Assembly: GCA_026724425.1 (NCBI GenBank)
Contig: JAIUCV010000003.1
Coordinates: 60,627,088 to 60,691,087 of the forward strand
DNA from: Erythrophleum ivorense
Lineage: Eukaryota > Streptophyta > Magnoliopsida > Fabales > Fabaceae
Length of the DNA stretch: 64,000 nt
Direction: 5' to 3'
Below, one piece after another: positions 23,440 to 35,873 of this stretch (positions are counted from its first letter, which is position 1; every line of letters starts with the position of its first letter). The notes under the pieces were generated by a model, which ran no database searches, was not told the DNA's origin, and saw only the letters and a list, made by a program, of their open reading frames with translations. The translations under genes and the position numbers were made by a program.

Positions 23440-25290
23440 TAGCCAAAAGCTTTATACATTACCTTAAAATGTAAAGGTTTCCTAATAGCAGAGGTCCTAA
23501 TTGATAATAGATCAACTTTGAATATGCTACCGCTAACCACATTTAAGTAACTAGAAATGGAAGCATCAAAACATTGAATGAAGTGACATCATGGTCAGTG
23601 ATAACCTCCCTAAATTCATGCCTTTTCAGCATATTTTCCTTTAATTAGGTTTATCTTTTGATATATTTTTGTATATAAAGTATACTCAAAATAGGAAAAT
23701 GTGCATTTTTTTATACCTGAGCTTAACTGACTCAATTTGAGTTAAATTATGCAAACTTTGACCTTAGTTTAGGAAATTTTTGGTATATTTACAATTTCAT
23801 ACTTTTTGCAAAGATAGTTGGGATTCAAAGCTGGTAGCTGATGACTAAAGTTGCAGAGTTCGCCGCGGCCAATTGTTGCGTGGAGGAAGGAGCAAGCAGA
23901 GAGCTATTCGCCGCGGCCAATTGGTCATTCAGAAAAGCTATGCAAGCCGAGAGCATTTCGCCGCGGCGAATAATATGTTAGCCGCGGCGAACAAATGGTT
24001 TACTGAAACACTGCATTTTGAGGTCTGAGGAACTCTAGGGTTGGTTATATTCACAATTTCGATCAGGAGAAAGGATCTTCGACTTCTAGGCAGTATTTGG
24101 GAGCTGGTGTGCTAGGGTTTGGAGGGTGAAGAGTGGTTAGAGCCAAGGATTGAAGTTTCAAGAAGATTTGAAGCCATTTCCATCGATTTTTCTGATCCTC
24201 TCCCTCTCCTTTGCTTGTCTTCTGTTATGGGTTTGATCTCAAAGTTTTTTGTAAACTTGTAGCTGAATATGAGTAGCTAAATATTTGTTCTAGGATTATC
24301 TTAAACCCTTGTATGGAGTAACATCTGACTCTCTTCCACCTCCAGTGATTAATGATATATATGTGCTGATTTTACTTCATCTGTAATGCTTCTGGTTGAT
24401 TGGCCAATAATCAGTTGTGTGTTTGCTTGAGTGACGCTTGAGAGAGCTAGCTTGAGTGTTGAACTGGAGTTAAATCATGCAGGAACTTGAAATTTAAGTA
24501 TTGAATGGATGGTTTAGTTGGTGAGGTAGAAATACACTAATTAACCTTGTGTAGTCAAACTTGGGTCTGAACTTAGAATTAGAGCTTCTTTAGTTGTAAG
24601 AGAGTTTGAACAACTAAGGGAATTAAACACTTGTTTAGGACTTGAGAGAGCTTTTACAAGTAGTAATTGATTCCCAGACTAGTGCATATAGTCGTTGATA
24701 ATTGTTGGTGAGAAGAGATTATTCTTGTGCTACGAGATACAAAGGGGGAGAGATAATCCTATATCCCTTACAAGCTTGGAGTCGAACAGGATTTCTTAAC
24801 TTCATTTATACATTCATTTGAAAAGCTAACTCTTTTATTTACACTCGTCTTCACTATACAATTGAAATGCTCAACTTAGTTTAAAACATAAATTTAATGA
24901 TCAATCAAATTCAACTTCAGTCCTCGTGGGAACGATAATCTTTTTATACTACTTTGTCACGGCCCGTGCACTTGCGGAATAAGCTGTTTGGTGAATAGTC
25001 AGGACATTTGATGGTTCTAAGAGGACGGTGGTAGGTACCATCTGCTTACCCATAAAGATTGGTTTAAACTTGTTTATGGTGGACTTTTAAGTAATGGATG
25101 TGGATCTATCATAAACCATGTTGCTAGGGAGGCCATAGATTCATTTTGTTAGGGCTGTGCCTTTTACCTTATATCAACAAAGGGGTCAAATTCATTGATA
25201 AGGGAAGGATTATAACTATCAAAGGAAAGAAAGAGATACTACTGAGCAAATCAAGCTTACTTCCATACATAAAAGCTACTAAAGAAGCCA
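23440..25290 (+). pseudogene. Ty3 aspartic protease, split by an LTR
   Basis: The first half (to 23598) carries the protease motif LIDNRSTLNML near 23500, with Arg where the active-site motif D-[NS]-G has Gly. The second half resumes at 25003 with TFDGSKRTVVGT and a VMDVD block. The frame becomes continuous if the 23599-25002 insert is disregarded. Several stops remain in the second half. Function is lost. Confidence 0.75.
23599..24997 (+). mobile_element. Solo LTR inserted in the Ty3 protease
   Basis: 1399 bases starting TG and flanked by perfect 5-base direct repeats GTCAG (23594-23598 and 24998-25002), a Ty3/gypsy-type target duplication. There is no coding sequence between. Near the right end is the phrase tcctcgtgggaacgata and cccgtgcacttgcgg, common at the end of LTRs of this type. 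Four CCGCGG-containing motifs (near 23861, 23909, 23959, 23981) lie in the left third. The right end reads TA rather than the usual CA, an oddity or decay. Solo LTRs arise by recombination between the two LTRs of one element. Confidence 0.75.
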
Positions 25291-26214
25291 CAGAGATGCC
25301 ATTTCAAAATCCTTAACGTGAATAAATTTAAGCATATCGACAAAAATGTTAACCATGTTGGGGCAAAAATTTTGGAGAAGAATAGTTTTGAGTCTAAAAA
25401 AGGATTAAATGCATAATTATAGGGAATTAAGCAACCCATTAATTTGTCAAAGAGCCTCTATCATCATAGGTTAGGGTATAAACCCATAATGGCAAATCAA
25501 ATGGAAGGATAGGCAAGTGTGAAAGGAAGCAAGAAGCAGGAGAAGCAAAAAATTCCTCATATTAGAAAAACATTTTTGACCCCTTCAGAAGTGACGAATA
25601 AGTTGAGTACTTTAGTGGTCGATAATAATGATAACAACATACAAGGAGTCAATGCCTGAATCTCAATTAGTCATTCTATGATTGGATAATTGGGAGATTA
25701 AAGATGTCCTATACGTCACTATTTTAAAGTAATTATTTTGATTATGCTATCTTTTATTATTATTATTTTTAATTTACCCATGGCTAGTAGGCACTTTTCT
25801 CTATAATTAAGGGTAGCAATTTATATAAATCATGAATAAAAGTAGTTTGTGTTAAAAAAAATTAAGTTATTATAATATCTTGTCCCTTGTTTTATTATTT
25901 TCCATTCATTTGTTTCATTTTATTTCTTCCTTTAGAGAATTGTTTTCCTAAAAACTCTTGTCTAATGTAGAGGTTTTTGAGATCTTATTGAATGATTTAT
26001 GTGTTGTTGCATATATGCATGATTACAAATTTGAAAATAAAGAACTAGCCCAAGTATTTGAAAAAAAATGCTAGAATCTATAAAGAAGGGAATATGGCCA
26101 CATGAAGAAATAATTGAAAAAGTAAATATAAGGACTAAAAAAGATTAAAAAAAAGGAGATTAAAATGGTGGATAATATGAAAAAAAAGAAATGATTTAGC
26201 TCTTTAAGCAGTAT

Positions 26215-28740
26215 ATATATATATATATGTTTGTATGGTCCTATCAAGACATGCTAGGACTTGATCTAGGAATCACTTCCTATAAAATTCCTTTATTTCC
26301 AAATATTGAGCCAAAAAAGCAAAAAATTAAAGAGGATGAGCCTAGATATATCTTTGAAAATCAAAGAGCAAGTAATGAAGCAATTAGAAGCATATTTCCT
26401 TCAAGTGTCCACATGTCCTTAATGGGTAGCAAACATTGTTCATGTCCTTAAACAGGATGAAAGAGTTTAAATGTGTATCAATTACATAGATTTGAACAAG
26501 GCTAGCCTAAAATATGATTTTCCATTGCCACATATTAATGTCTTAGTTGATAATACAACATGAAGTCATTGATATTCATTCATGGATGGTTAGTCAAGGT
26601 ACAACTAGATTCCTATGCATGAAGATCATAAAAAGAAGATTACTTTCATCACTCAATGGGGAATTTACTGCTATAAGGTAATGCCATTTGGATTTAAGAA
26701 TGCTAGGGTAACTTATCAGTGGTTATGGCAGCTTTCATGATATGATGCATAAAGAGTTTGAAGTGTATGTAAATGATATAGTGGCTAAATCTATAGAAAA
26801 GAAGAGCTACATGGTAGTCCTTAAAAAGCTATTTGAAAGGTGATGTGAATCTAAGTCTCAATTGAATCCTAATAAGGGGAAAGGTGTTTACTAAAGTTGG
26901 TTTTTGTGTGTATACATATTAAAGAATGAAGATTGATGAGAAAACAATAGAATGGCTATAGTGTTTTTGAGGATTTCATTGAGTTTAATTTCCCTCTTAT
27001 TTGTTTATAGCAATTCTTGTGACAAGTAGTTAAAACTTGCGTGATTTAATTGTAGGAGCATAAAGTAATCAAATTGGTTATGTTCTAATATAATTTGATT
27101 GCAGTCTTGCTCATGAATTCTTATAATGGAATTGAGGTTGTTGATTAGAAGAGAGATATTCCTTCTTGCTTAAAATAAAAAAGAAAGAAAGAAATATATA
27201 TATATATATAGAAAACTTGGTCACGAAAAATTATATGTATTTCCTCAAGTGCACGGGTTGGATCAAGTAGTTCAGTGATAAGTATGAGTATCGTTCCCAT
27301 GAAGAATGACTTAAATGCAATTAGGCAATGCATAATCTACTTTCATCCACGTTAAGTGACCAATTAAGCAAGCCATGAACTTAGAACTAATTTTAAAACA
27401 AAACACTTTAAGGAAAACTCGGTTGACAAAGAAAATTTAGGCAAAAATTCAAGGTTTTGAAAGTACCTAGAGTCACTATTCCCTTTATGCTTACTAGAAC
27501 TTAATTACTTGTTCAATTGCAATTAATTATCACCTTGTGGGTTAAGAGATTCATAAGTTATAACCGTCCGTCGATGTAATTATAGCCTTACTCTTCCCTA
27601 AAATCTAAATGTCCTTAGAATTAACTTAGAGTGTATTAAATACTATAATCCTCTACAAACCAATTAAGGCAATTAGGTATATTTCTATCCCAATTACAAG
27701 TTAGATAAATTTAAACTTAATATATTCAACTCTTAGGTTTAATTAAAACTCCTTTTTCAAGGTAAATTCTAATTACCCAAATCAAATCTAGGAGGTGGCC
27801 AATCCCTAAGTAAGCATTAAGCAAGAGAAGGATACATAAAGTTCCAATCATTACAATCAACAAGAAAAACAAATATTTAGTTCACATCAAGTTTATAGTG
27901 CTCTAGGTAAAGAGAAGTTTAGCTATACATAACTAAATCTAACAATGAATTCCAATCAAATACATAGAGAAAATGAAGGAAAGCAAAGAAAGCAAACAAA
28001 ATAATGAGAGATATGCAGAAATTTGAGCTTTTCCTTTGATTCTTCTTCTTCCTTCCCTCTCACAAGCTCAATGAGCCACCAAAACCTTCCAAAATCACCT
28101 CCTGGACGCCCAAAAACCTTCTCTGTCACAGACTCCCTGAAAACCTAGCTACATCTCACTTTTTCTATCCTCATTAATCAAAATGTAGAGTTTTGATGCC
28201 AATTTTTGCGGCTGCATCTTCAGATCATGCGATCGCATCTTTGCCTGGAGCTTAATAACAATATAATGACTTTTAAATCCTCAAATAATCATTTTGAAAC
28301 AAGAAATATTTTCCATTAATGCAACATCTATTCAATCATAATTAATCCCAATTAACTTCATTTCTCTCTTTCACTTTCAATTCTCTAAATTACTTAAAAA
28401 TAGTGAATAAATCCTACTAAAACTTTAATGGATGACTCCTAAATTCAATCAAATTAACTATAAGTAATACAAAATATTAGGAGTCATCAGGTACCTTTAA
28501 GGCTTTGACAGAGAAGTTATTAGGCTTCAGTATAGAATGAAAGTAGATCCCAACAAGGTAAAAGCGATTTGAGAAATACCATTTCTTTGAACAAAAAAAG
28601 AAGTACAAAGTTTTTGGGTCAGCTAAACTACATAGTAAGGTTCATTGCCAATTTAATTGTAACTTGTAAGCTGATTTTCAAATTGTTCAAAAAAAAAAAT
28701 ACATAGTAGGGAGGGATAGCAAATGTTAGTAAGCCTTTGA
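26215..28740 (+). pseudogene. Ty3 reverse transcriptase, interrupted
   Basis: Blocks seen: FVWSYQDMLGLD (26229), VLVDNTT (about 26545), ITQWGIYCYKVMPFGFKNA (about 26645-26703), and the catalytic box as Y-V-N-D (26766-26777) in place of Y-V-D-D, a loss of one catalytic Asp. RT similarity then runs to about 26890 or slightly beyond and resumes near 28500 (VDPNKVKAI at about 28531), so an insert of roughly 1.5 kb sits between. Frameshifts and stops are frequent. Confidence 0.75.
27190..28489 (-). mobile_element. Antisense LTR-like insert in the Ty3 RT
   Basis: Read on the minus strand it starts TGATGACTCC at 28489 and runs to a phrase matching the end of Ty3-type LTRs (gggaacgatactc, cccgtgcacttg, then gaccaagtttt near 27210-27220), followed by a (TA)n tract. 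RT similarity of the host element lies on both sides. GATGACTCCTAA also occurs inverted at 28439-28460, giving a subterminal hairpin. The left junction (26890-27220) and a target duplication could not be fixed. Confidence 0.55.
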
Positions 28741-29190
28741 AAAAATTAAAAATTATCTATTAAATCCCTTTATTTTAGTTCCTCCCACGCTTTGTGACCT
28801 TGGATTCTCTATTTGATAATCTTACTGGGGTTAATGGGTGCTGGACTGGGGCAACATGATGTCTTTGGAAGGAAGGAACAAGCAATTTACTACTTGAGCA
28901 GGAAGTTTAATGAATGTGAAATATGCTACTTGTTGATCAACAAGACATGCTGTGGGTTAGTATAGATGATATGGCAATTAAGGTAATACATGCTCTATTA
29001 CACCACCTAGTTAATCTCTAGAATGGATCCCATGAATTATATCTTTGAGAGTCCACATGTCATTGGAAGAATTTTGAAGTGGCAAGTGATATTATTTGAG
29101 TACAATGTAAAATACATAACTTGGAAGTCTATTAAAGGAAGCATCATAGTTGATCACCTGGCAAGGAAACTTTTAGATGAGTATTAGCCA
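28740..29190 (+). pseudogene. Ty3 RNase H remnant
   Basis: Pieces of the standard RNase H domain follow the RT: an LLVDQQDMLW-type block near 28930 and an ISRMDP-like to YIFESP block around 29020-29055. It would degrade the RNA of RNA/DNA hybrids. The frame is broken. Confidence 0.65.
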
Positions 29191-29259
29191 TTAGACTTTC
29201 GTTCCCTTGATGAAGGCATATTTGCTATAGAGGATGATGAAGATGACAAAGATGGCAAT

Positions 29260-29570
29260 GAAGAGAAATAGAATATGTATTTTAATGGCACCACAAATGC
29301 ATATAGATATAATGTCGGGGCCATGATTGTATCTCCCAAAGGAAAACAATTCCCAATTGCCATTTAGCTTAAGTTTGAAATGTACCAATAATATAATCGA
29401 ATATGAAGCTTGCATCAATAGTTTACATGCAGCTATAGTTCTTAATATAAAGAGTTTGGAAGATTTTAATCACTCAGTCTTTATAATTCATCAAGTAATT
29501 AGAGAATGGCCAACTAAAGATTCAAAATTGATTTCGTATCAAGAATTATTGAGTTAATTGATTAAGCAAT
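29260..29570 (+). pseudogene. Second (archaeal-type) RNase H domain
   Basis: YFNGTTNAYRYNVGAMIVSP (from about 29278) then CTNNIIEYEACINSLHAA (about 29380) and EWPTKDSKLISYQE (29507) match the additional RNase H of Tat-lineage elements. First catalytic D of the Y-F-D-G motif reads N. Its presence next to integrase supports the Tat assignment. Frameshifted between blocks. Confidence 0.75.
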
Positions 29571-29789
29571 TTGATGAAATCAATTTCCATCATATGACTT
29601 GTGACAAGAATTAGTTTGCTAATGCCTTAGCCACTTTAATAGCAATGATCCAACTTGACTACATGGTCCATGTCTAGCCATTCGAAGTTGAAGCTAGAAG
29701 TTCGCTTGCATATTGCTTAAATATAGAAGAGGAGCATGATGGGCAACTATAGTTTTATGACATTAAAACCTATATAACAAGCAAAACAT

Positions 29790-30995
29790 ATCTAGTTGAA
29801 ACCATTAAAAGTGACAAAAAGACTATTCAACATTGGGGATGATGTTTTGTATAAGAGAAGTGACGATGACATCTCATTGCAGTGTGTAGATGTGAAGAAA
29901 GCACAGAAAATAATTGTGGAAATTCATGAATGTATATATGGTACACATGCAAATAATCACACCATGGCTAGACAAATCTAAAGATGAGGATATTTTTGGA
30001 TGACAATAGAGAAATATTGCATTGAATATGCTAGAAAATATCATAAATGCCAAATTTACTTAGGCAAAATCAATACTCTATTAGTCTCATTACACAATTT
30101 GGTGGCACCTTGGCCATTCTCAATGTAAGGCATCAATGTTTTTGGTCCTATAAATCCTAAAGCTTTGAATGGGCATTGTGTCATCCTTGTTGCCAATGAT
30201 TATTTTACCAAGTGGGTGGAAGTTAATTCATTTACCAGTATTACTCAAAAAACTTTCCTTAAGTTCCTAAAAATAAATATCATTTGTCATTATGGATTGC
30301 CTTAAAGGATAATCATAGATATTGCTCCAAACTTGAATAGGATAGAAGTCATTAAGCTCTGTGAATAGTTTAACATTAAGCATCATAATTCATTATCATA
30401 TCGCCCATAGATGAATGGGGCGATGGAAGTAACAAATAAAATTCTCAATAAGATTATTGCTAAAATGATGTCACCTACAATGACTAGCATGAAATGCTGC
30501 CGTATGCATTACATATTTTTCACACTACTGTGTGCACCTCAACTGGGACAACTCCTTATTCCTTGGTTTATGGAATGGAGGTCATTATGCCAATTGAAGT
30601 TGAAATTCTATTTTTACAAGTGTTAATTAGAGCCATTTAGATAAAAGTGATTGGGTAAGAACCTGATATGAACAATTGAATATGATTAATGAATGAAGGC
30701 TTACCATTATGTGCCATAGACAATTATATTAGTAAAGATATTAAGGGCTCTCAACAAAAAGCTACGCCCGAAGAGATTTAAAGTGGGTGATCTAGTTCTT
30801 GAAAAGATTTTCCAGATTAGGATGATGTTAAGGGCAAATGGGCTCCTATTTATGAAGACCCTTGCATTATTAAGCATGCTTTCTCATAAGGTGGATTGGT
30901 CTTGGCTAACATGGATGATCATGAATTGACTAAGCCATTAAATTTGGATGCTATAAAAAATATTTTGCATAAAGAACTCATTAGGTTGATAACCT
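29790..30995 (+). pseudogene. Ty3 integrase and pol end
   Basis: The zinc-binding part reads EIHECIYGTHANNHTMARQI (about 29920) then a C-x-x-C type block (CHKC-like, 30040). In the catalytic core the first Asp lies at 30135-30137 but reads Asn; the second Asp region (IIDIAPNLN) and Glu region (MNGAMEVTNK, 30414) are recognisable. It ends near 30960 with the NMDDHELTKPLNLDAIK type tail of Tat pol. Many stops; inactive. Confidence 0.8.
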
Positions 30996-32230
30996 AAAAA
31001 GGCAGTTTAGGCAAAAATAAGAGCATAAAAAAATAATTAAAACAAAAGTGGAGCTCAATAGGTTGAAAACTTGAAAAAACATGCCTTATTGAGAGCGACC
31101 AAAGAAAACATAGCATGCCCATCCCTGGGATAAGTAAAGAAATTGAACCATGCAGAAAAGTTATGACCTTCTTTTCAGTAACCCAATATAGCACAATAAA
31201 ATCTAAATACAGCATAAGTACTCTTGACCAAACAAAGAATATCATTGACCCCAACAAGTTAGAATTTAAAATGAGAAAATTATATATAAGGATCCAAAAT
31301 TTTCAAAATTTACAATTAAGGATATTAAAAACTAAAATTATTTCTAAGGATCAAAGGTCCAAATGTTAACCTAGATTGGACAAAAATGTTATCACCTAAA
31401 ATCTTTTAAAAGTCGTCTTCCACTTTATATTGAAACTCTAAACCTAAACTCTAATCCTTGAGATTGCATTATTCTCTTCTTCCAACCCTAATTAAAATCT
31501 CTTTTCTAGTAACACTTCTAATACTCTCTGCTTTAAGTCTTAACATATATATATATATATATATAATATTTCCATTTTCAAAATTTTGTCTAGTTTAATG
31601 ATTTGTCTCATTATACTCTCTCACACACACATATATGAGGGACATATAATAATAAAAAAAATGAAAGAAATGTAATAACATCAAAAATAAATATCACTTC
31701 TTTAATATAAAGAAAATATATATTAGAAATGATATAATATATATTAGCTATTAAAATCATATTCTTTGATTATTAATTGAATAAAATTTATCCATAATTT
31801 TCTATATAATAAAATTTTTTGCAATCCTTTTCTCAATATAAATAGCCACATTATTTGCAAGAACGTTATCTTCTATTTTATTACGAAACCCTATTTTTAT
31901 AGCAAGTAGAGAATATAGTTAAAGAAAATCAAAATAAAAAAAAATTTGTGAAGAAGTGAGAATCAGAGAGTGGAGAATATATTATTAGTCATTCTTGGAG
32001 AATAGGAAAAAAGAATTCTTAGATAACCTTTAATATATCTTATTATATTTGATTTGTTTTATAAAATTTATTTTTATAATCAATATAAAAAATAGTTATA
32101 TCTTTAAAAATATGTGTTTAAGATTTTAAAACATTAATACGTACACATAATATCTATAAAAAATTTTAGGAGGAGCAAACTTAAATTTTTTTAGAAAATA
32201 ATATTATATGTACACATAATATAAAAAAAA
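30996..32230. other. Downstream of Ty3 pol; 3' leader/LTR expected but not identified
   Basis: No gene seen. (TA)n at 31546-31565; AT-rich beyond. Confidence 0.4.
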
Positions 32231-33030
32231 TCTTTTTTTGGGGAATGGGTGTCGCTAAAGTCCAGAACTTGGTCCGTTCCTATATATATATATAGTCATG
32301 CTAATTGCATGACTTGAGTCACGCCAGTATCTGCATCTTTATTCATATTCTTATGCTAATTGTTCTTCACCATACGCATATTCTACACAATGCGCCCGGT
32401 TGATGACCAGTATTCAGTAAACTTACCCCTTAACAATAGTAATATGATTGAGGAGATTCATTGGTTTCATAAATGAAATTGTAGTATGCAGATTTCCATC
32501 CATGGTTCTTTGCTTCATATATCCATGGCAAGACATCAAATTGAGAAAGGACTTAAGGATGAGTAGAAATGTTTACTCAGTGCTATCTGGGTCAGTTGAA
32601 GCACAATACAGATTTTCATCAAATAAGGTTTTCTACATTAAACAGATACTCAAGAGGAGGAGACCTAGAGAGCGTGATGTGTCTATAAGACCTGGTTGGT
32701 TTTGGCATCCTTCAGAGTTTCCAAATTCGATCAGCTGGTCGAAACTGTCTCCTGTTATTAAATGTGCCCCCCACCTCTTCAGGCCTTATTTCTACGTACT
32801 GAGGAGAGAACAGCGTATTTAAAATAAGAACCACTTTCTCTGCGTTTCAAGGACAAGGTGTCTATGGAATCAACGGTCAACAGATTCAGTGGCTTCAGTA
32901 GATTTGGCCAGGATTCATGTTCAAAGCATAGAACATTAATGGCTAGATGTGACACGTGTGCAGAGGGTGGGCAATTTGAGTCTGTTGACTGGTTGCCAAC
33001 ATGGCTATTTTTTGTCCACACCAAGCTTAA
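32231..33030. other. Less AT-rich island with an unrecognised open frame
   Basis: GC content is clearly higher than around it. The longest frame is 32448-32822 on the plus strand (124 codons, basic, with a KRRRPRERD stretch). I recognise no family, and neither frame nor flanks give splice or domain support. It could be a gene fragment, a non-coding transcript or a transposon piece. Confidence 0.3.
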
Positions 33031-34474
33031 ACGGTGATATATATATATATATATATATAAAACAAAAATTTAATTATAAGGATCCAATAAAATATTTTAA
33101 AACTAAGGTTTTAATTATAAGTTTTCAAACTATTATAAATTGAATGAAAGTATGGAGACTAAAGATTAATTTAACCTAAAAAGAATTTTGAAAAAACCTT
33201 ATCCCTCTCATGGTCTTCGTGTATCAACCATCTCACGTAGGCACCTAGAAGTGACATCATCATTTATGAAGCCTAAAGTAAAAAGTAATATTTTTAAAAT
33301 TAGACTGATTATTGAATCGGTGAAGTCACTGGTTCACGGTTCATTGGTTGAACCGATGATAAATAAATAAATAAATATATTATTTTGTATATTAAAATTT
33401 TAAGATAATAAATAATAACAAATTAATATTAATAAATTTTAAAATATATTATGATTAATTATAATTTATACATAAAAATAAATCAAATCTAACAAAATAT
33501 TTAATTTTTAATTTGTTTAAAATACATTTACTTAATTTTAGTAAAAATATATGAATTTTATTTTAGTTTCTTATGTAATATATTAAAGCTTTGCAAATAA
33601 AATTGGGACATGTATAATGCATGGCAAAGGTGTGGTTTTGGCATACAAATGGTCACGGGTTCGAACGGAATGTTGCTCCATTTCATAATAAATATATAAT
33701 ATTACATTTTACTATCAAAATGTATCATCGGCGTAACAGAGGAGACGTGCCCCTGACTTGTAGGGGGCATGGGTTTGAAACGCAAAACGGCGCAATTTTA
33801 CAGCAAAGTGTAAACCGGTTCAACCGCAATTTTTAAGCCGATTTTCATCCTAAACTGTCCTGTTCAATCCGGTTCTTAACCGAGTTTGACCGACATGGTA
33901 AAGAGTGATGATCTTATATTTTTTTAAAAATTATAATTTTTAATTATGATAAAATTAATTATTAAATACTATTAAATATAGAATGATATTTTATTTATTT
34001 TAATAAATTTATTATATTATCATACTCATTAATTACACAAAAATGAAATTAATTTTTTAAGAATTATTAATTATTAAATAAGTTAATATTCTAAGAAATT
34101 ATTTAATAAAATGTTATTTTATATTTAATAATTAATTATGTCATATCATTGGGATAAAGAATCTAACTAAGGAGGGTTTTTAATTAATTTTTTAAAATTG
34201 AAAAAAAATTGTACAACTTACTAAATTAAAAAAAAGTTCAATGCATTTTGACGAAAAAATAAAAAGATCAAGAAGTTGTAACTCTTTATTTTTGGAGTTA
34301 ATAAAGGCAGAATGGAAGTGGCTTAAAGGCCCAACAACGGAAGATAATGTGGATGGAAGATCGGCCGATGATGTAAGCCTAACCCAAATCCAAAACCCGT
34401 GGCATTACTTGTTAATATTGAACAAGCATAGCCACTATGAAGCCCAATGCTTATGTTTTTTTAACATTTGCGTA

Positions 34475-34475
<1 letters not shown>
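33031..34475. other. Intergenic with possible degenerate terminal-repeat element
   Basis: 33300-33360 and 33810-33900 carry repeated ggttcaaccg / cggttgaacc motifs, as seen in some plant hAT-related elements. I could not define matching ends. (TA)n at about 33038-33058. Confidence 0.35.

Positions 34476-34513
<38 letters not shown>
34476..34513. repeat. (TAA)n microsatellite
   Basis: About 12 TAA units, followed by CAA/CGA variants to 34545. Confidence 0.9.
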
Positions 34514-34517
<4 letters not shown>

Positions 34518-34545
34518 CAACGACGACGAAAATAATAATAACAAT

Positions 34546-35872
34546 ATAAAAAATTATAATTTCAGGTATAATTGTTATACTTGTAATGATGATGATGATG
34601 ATAATAATTAGATGTTTTACATTATAAAATGATTAGTTTAATGTTTAGTTTTATGATAAAATTGTAGTCTTCAAGAAAATTATTGTTATGATTTCTCAAA
34701 TATATGTTTTATAAGATGTTACAAATTACTTTGAAGATATAAAATCCATTTCTAAACATAACTTCTACTATTATTGAGTATATATATATATATATATGAG
34801 TGGTTGTAATTTTTTCCACAACTAATAATCAACAATTTCTTTTCTTTTCTTTTTTCTCAGAATAGCTTGAAAGAACAATAGATAAGATGAATCTTAAGCT
34901 GAAATAGAATCACAATTGCATTACTTTAGTTCCCACACCATCTGTACCGGCAACAAGGTGTGAATCGCCTATTACAAAATATCCATTAGTCTTCTTTTAT
35001 CAAAAAATTGTGCATATTCATAAATAAAAATTATCAAGACAGGGCTTCTGCTACCATTAATTGTCTCCCTGTAGAATTTTATAACTGCATCACCAGTTCA
35101 CCACTCAAAATGTAATATAGAACATACAGATATTATGTCCTCGAAGAGGAACAAAAATGCCAAAAGCAATTTGCAAAAGCACTCACCAAGAGAAGAGGAG
35201 AGAAGACAGATTATTTGGCAACAACAGTACAGCTAACCTAGAAGGAAGAATTCACCACAATCGCCTATCCCAGCAGCTATCTTTGCTATTCTTCGATGAT
35301 TGGCATACATCCTTTTTTATACGTTCTTCAAGGCTAAAGCACCTGATTATATGAGAATTTCTCACTCTTTTCGAATTGAAAGTGATCTGTTCAACACAAA
35401 TTGAAACCACTACGTCATTTCTTTCAATAAGTTAGAATGCATTTAAACAAACAAGCTCTAAGCATCAAAAGGTCATCCATAACCCAGATCAAGTACCCAA
35501 AAAAAAAAAATTCTTGATACCATACATTTATGACTACATTGGCTTTAAAAAGAATAGCCTCTTGATACGTCAGAGTTTTAATTAAACATTTCACTAAATT
35601 TAGAATTAAGGGCTGGCGGACTAACTGATACGAGAGAGCTCACCGAGAATAACGATGGTCGTTCACGGAGACGAACTGATACGAAGTACTACTCTAATTG
35701 TGAACAAAATAATACTCCAATAAATTACATCCACTTATCTGACACAAGATAAGTGGGAAAAAAAAAAGTACCAGAATCAACCGAAAATAACCATAATAAA
35801 AACCAGGAGTTGATGTCTAAGCCCAGTCTATTTAATTTAAAAAAATAGAAAAAAATGAGAGAGAAAAGCTAA
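34546..35872. other. Intergenic; intron-like DNA next to the complex I exon
   Basis: No further exon of the complex I gene was recognised on the minus strand here. The last part before 35872 would be the intron after the exon, if the fragment was copied as genomic DNA. (TA)n at about 34778-34798. Confidence 0.4.
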
Positions 35873-35873
35873 C

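Larger units (their letters stand above)
20931..30995 (+). mobile_element. Degenerate Ty3/gypsy retrotransposon, Tat-type
   Basis: Domains occur in the order gag, protease, reverse transcriptase, RNase H, a second RNase H-like domain, integrase, all on the plus strand. The extra RNase H between the first RNase H and integrase is characteristic of the Tat/Ogre group. All frames are broken by many stops and the catalytic residues are changed (protease, RT and integrase, see their entries), so it is dead. Two later insertions split it: a solo LTR at 23599-24997 and an antisense LTR-like segment ending at 28489. Neither of its own LTRs was identified; the coordinates cover only the coding part. 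Confidence 0.85.

Noticed and set aside
28439..28489. Hairpin as a Helitron 3' end
   Set aside because: There is no CTRR end after it, and the segment reads as the start of an antisense LTR.
33640..33800. tRNA/SINE-like B-box phrases (gggttcgaac, gggtttgaaac)
   Set aside because: No paired stems, A box or anticodon loop could be placed around them.
34241..34549. 102-codon frame ending in the (TAA)n tract
   Set aside because: The C-terminal third is poly-Ile/Thr from the microsatellite.
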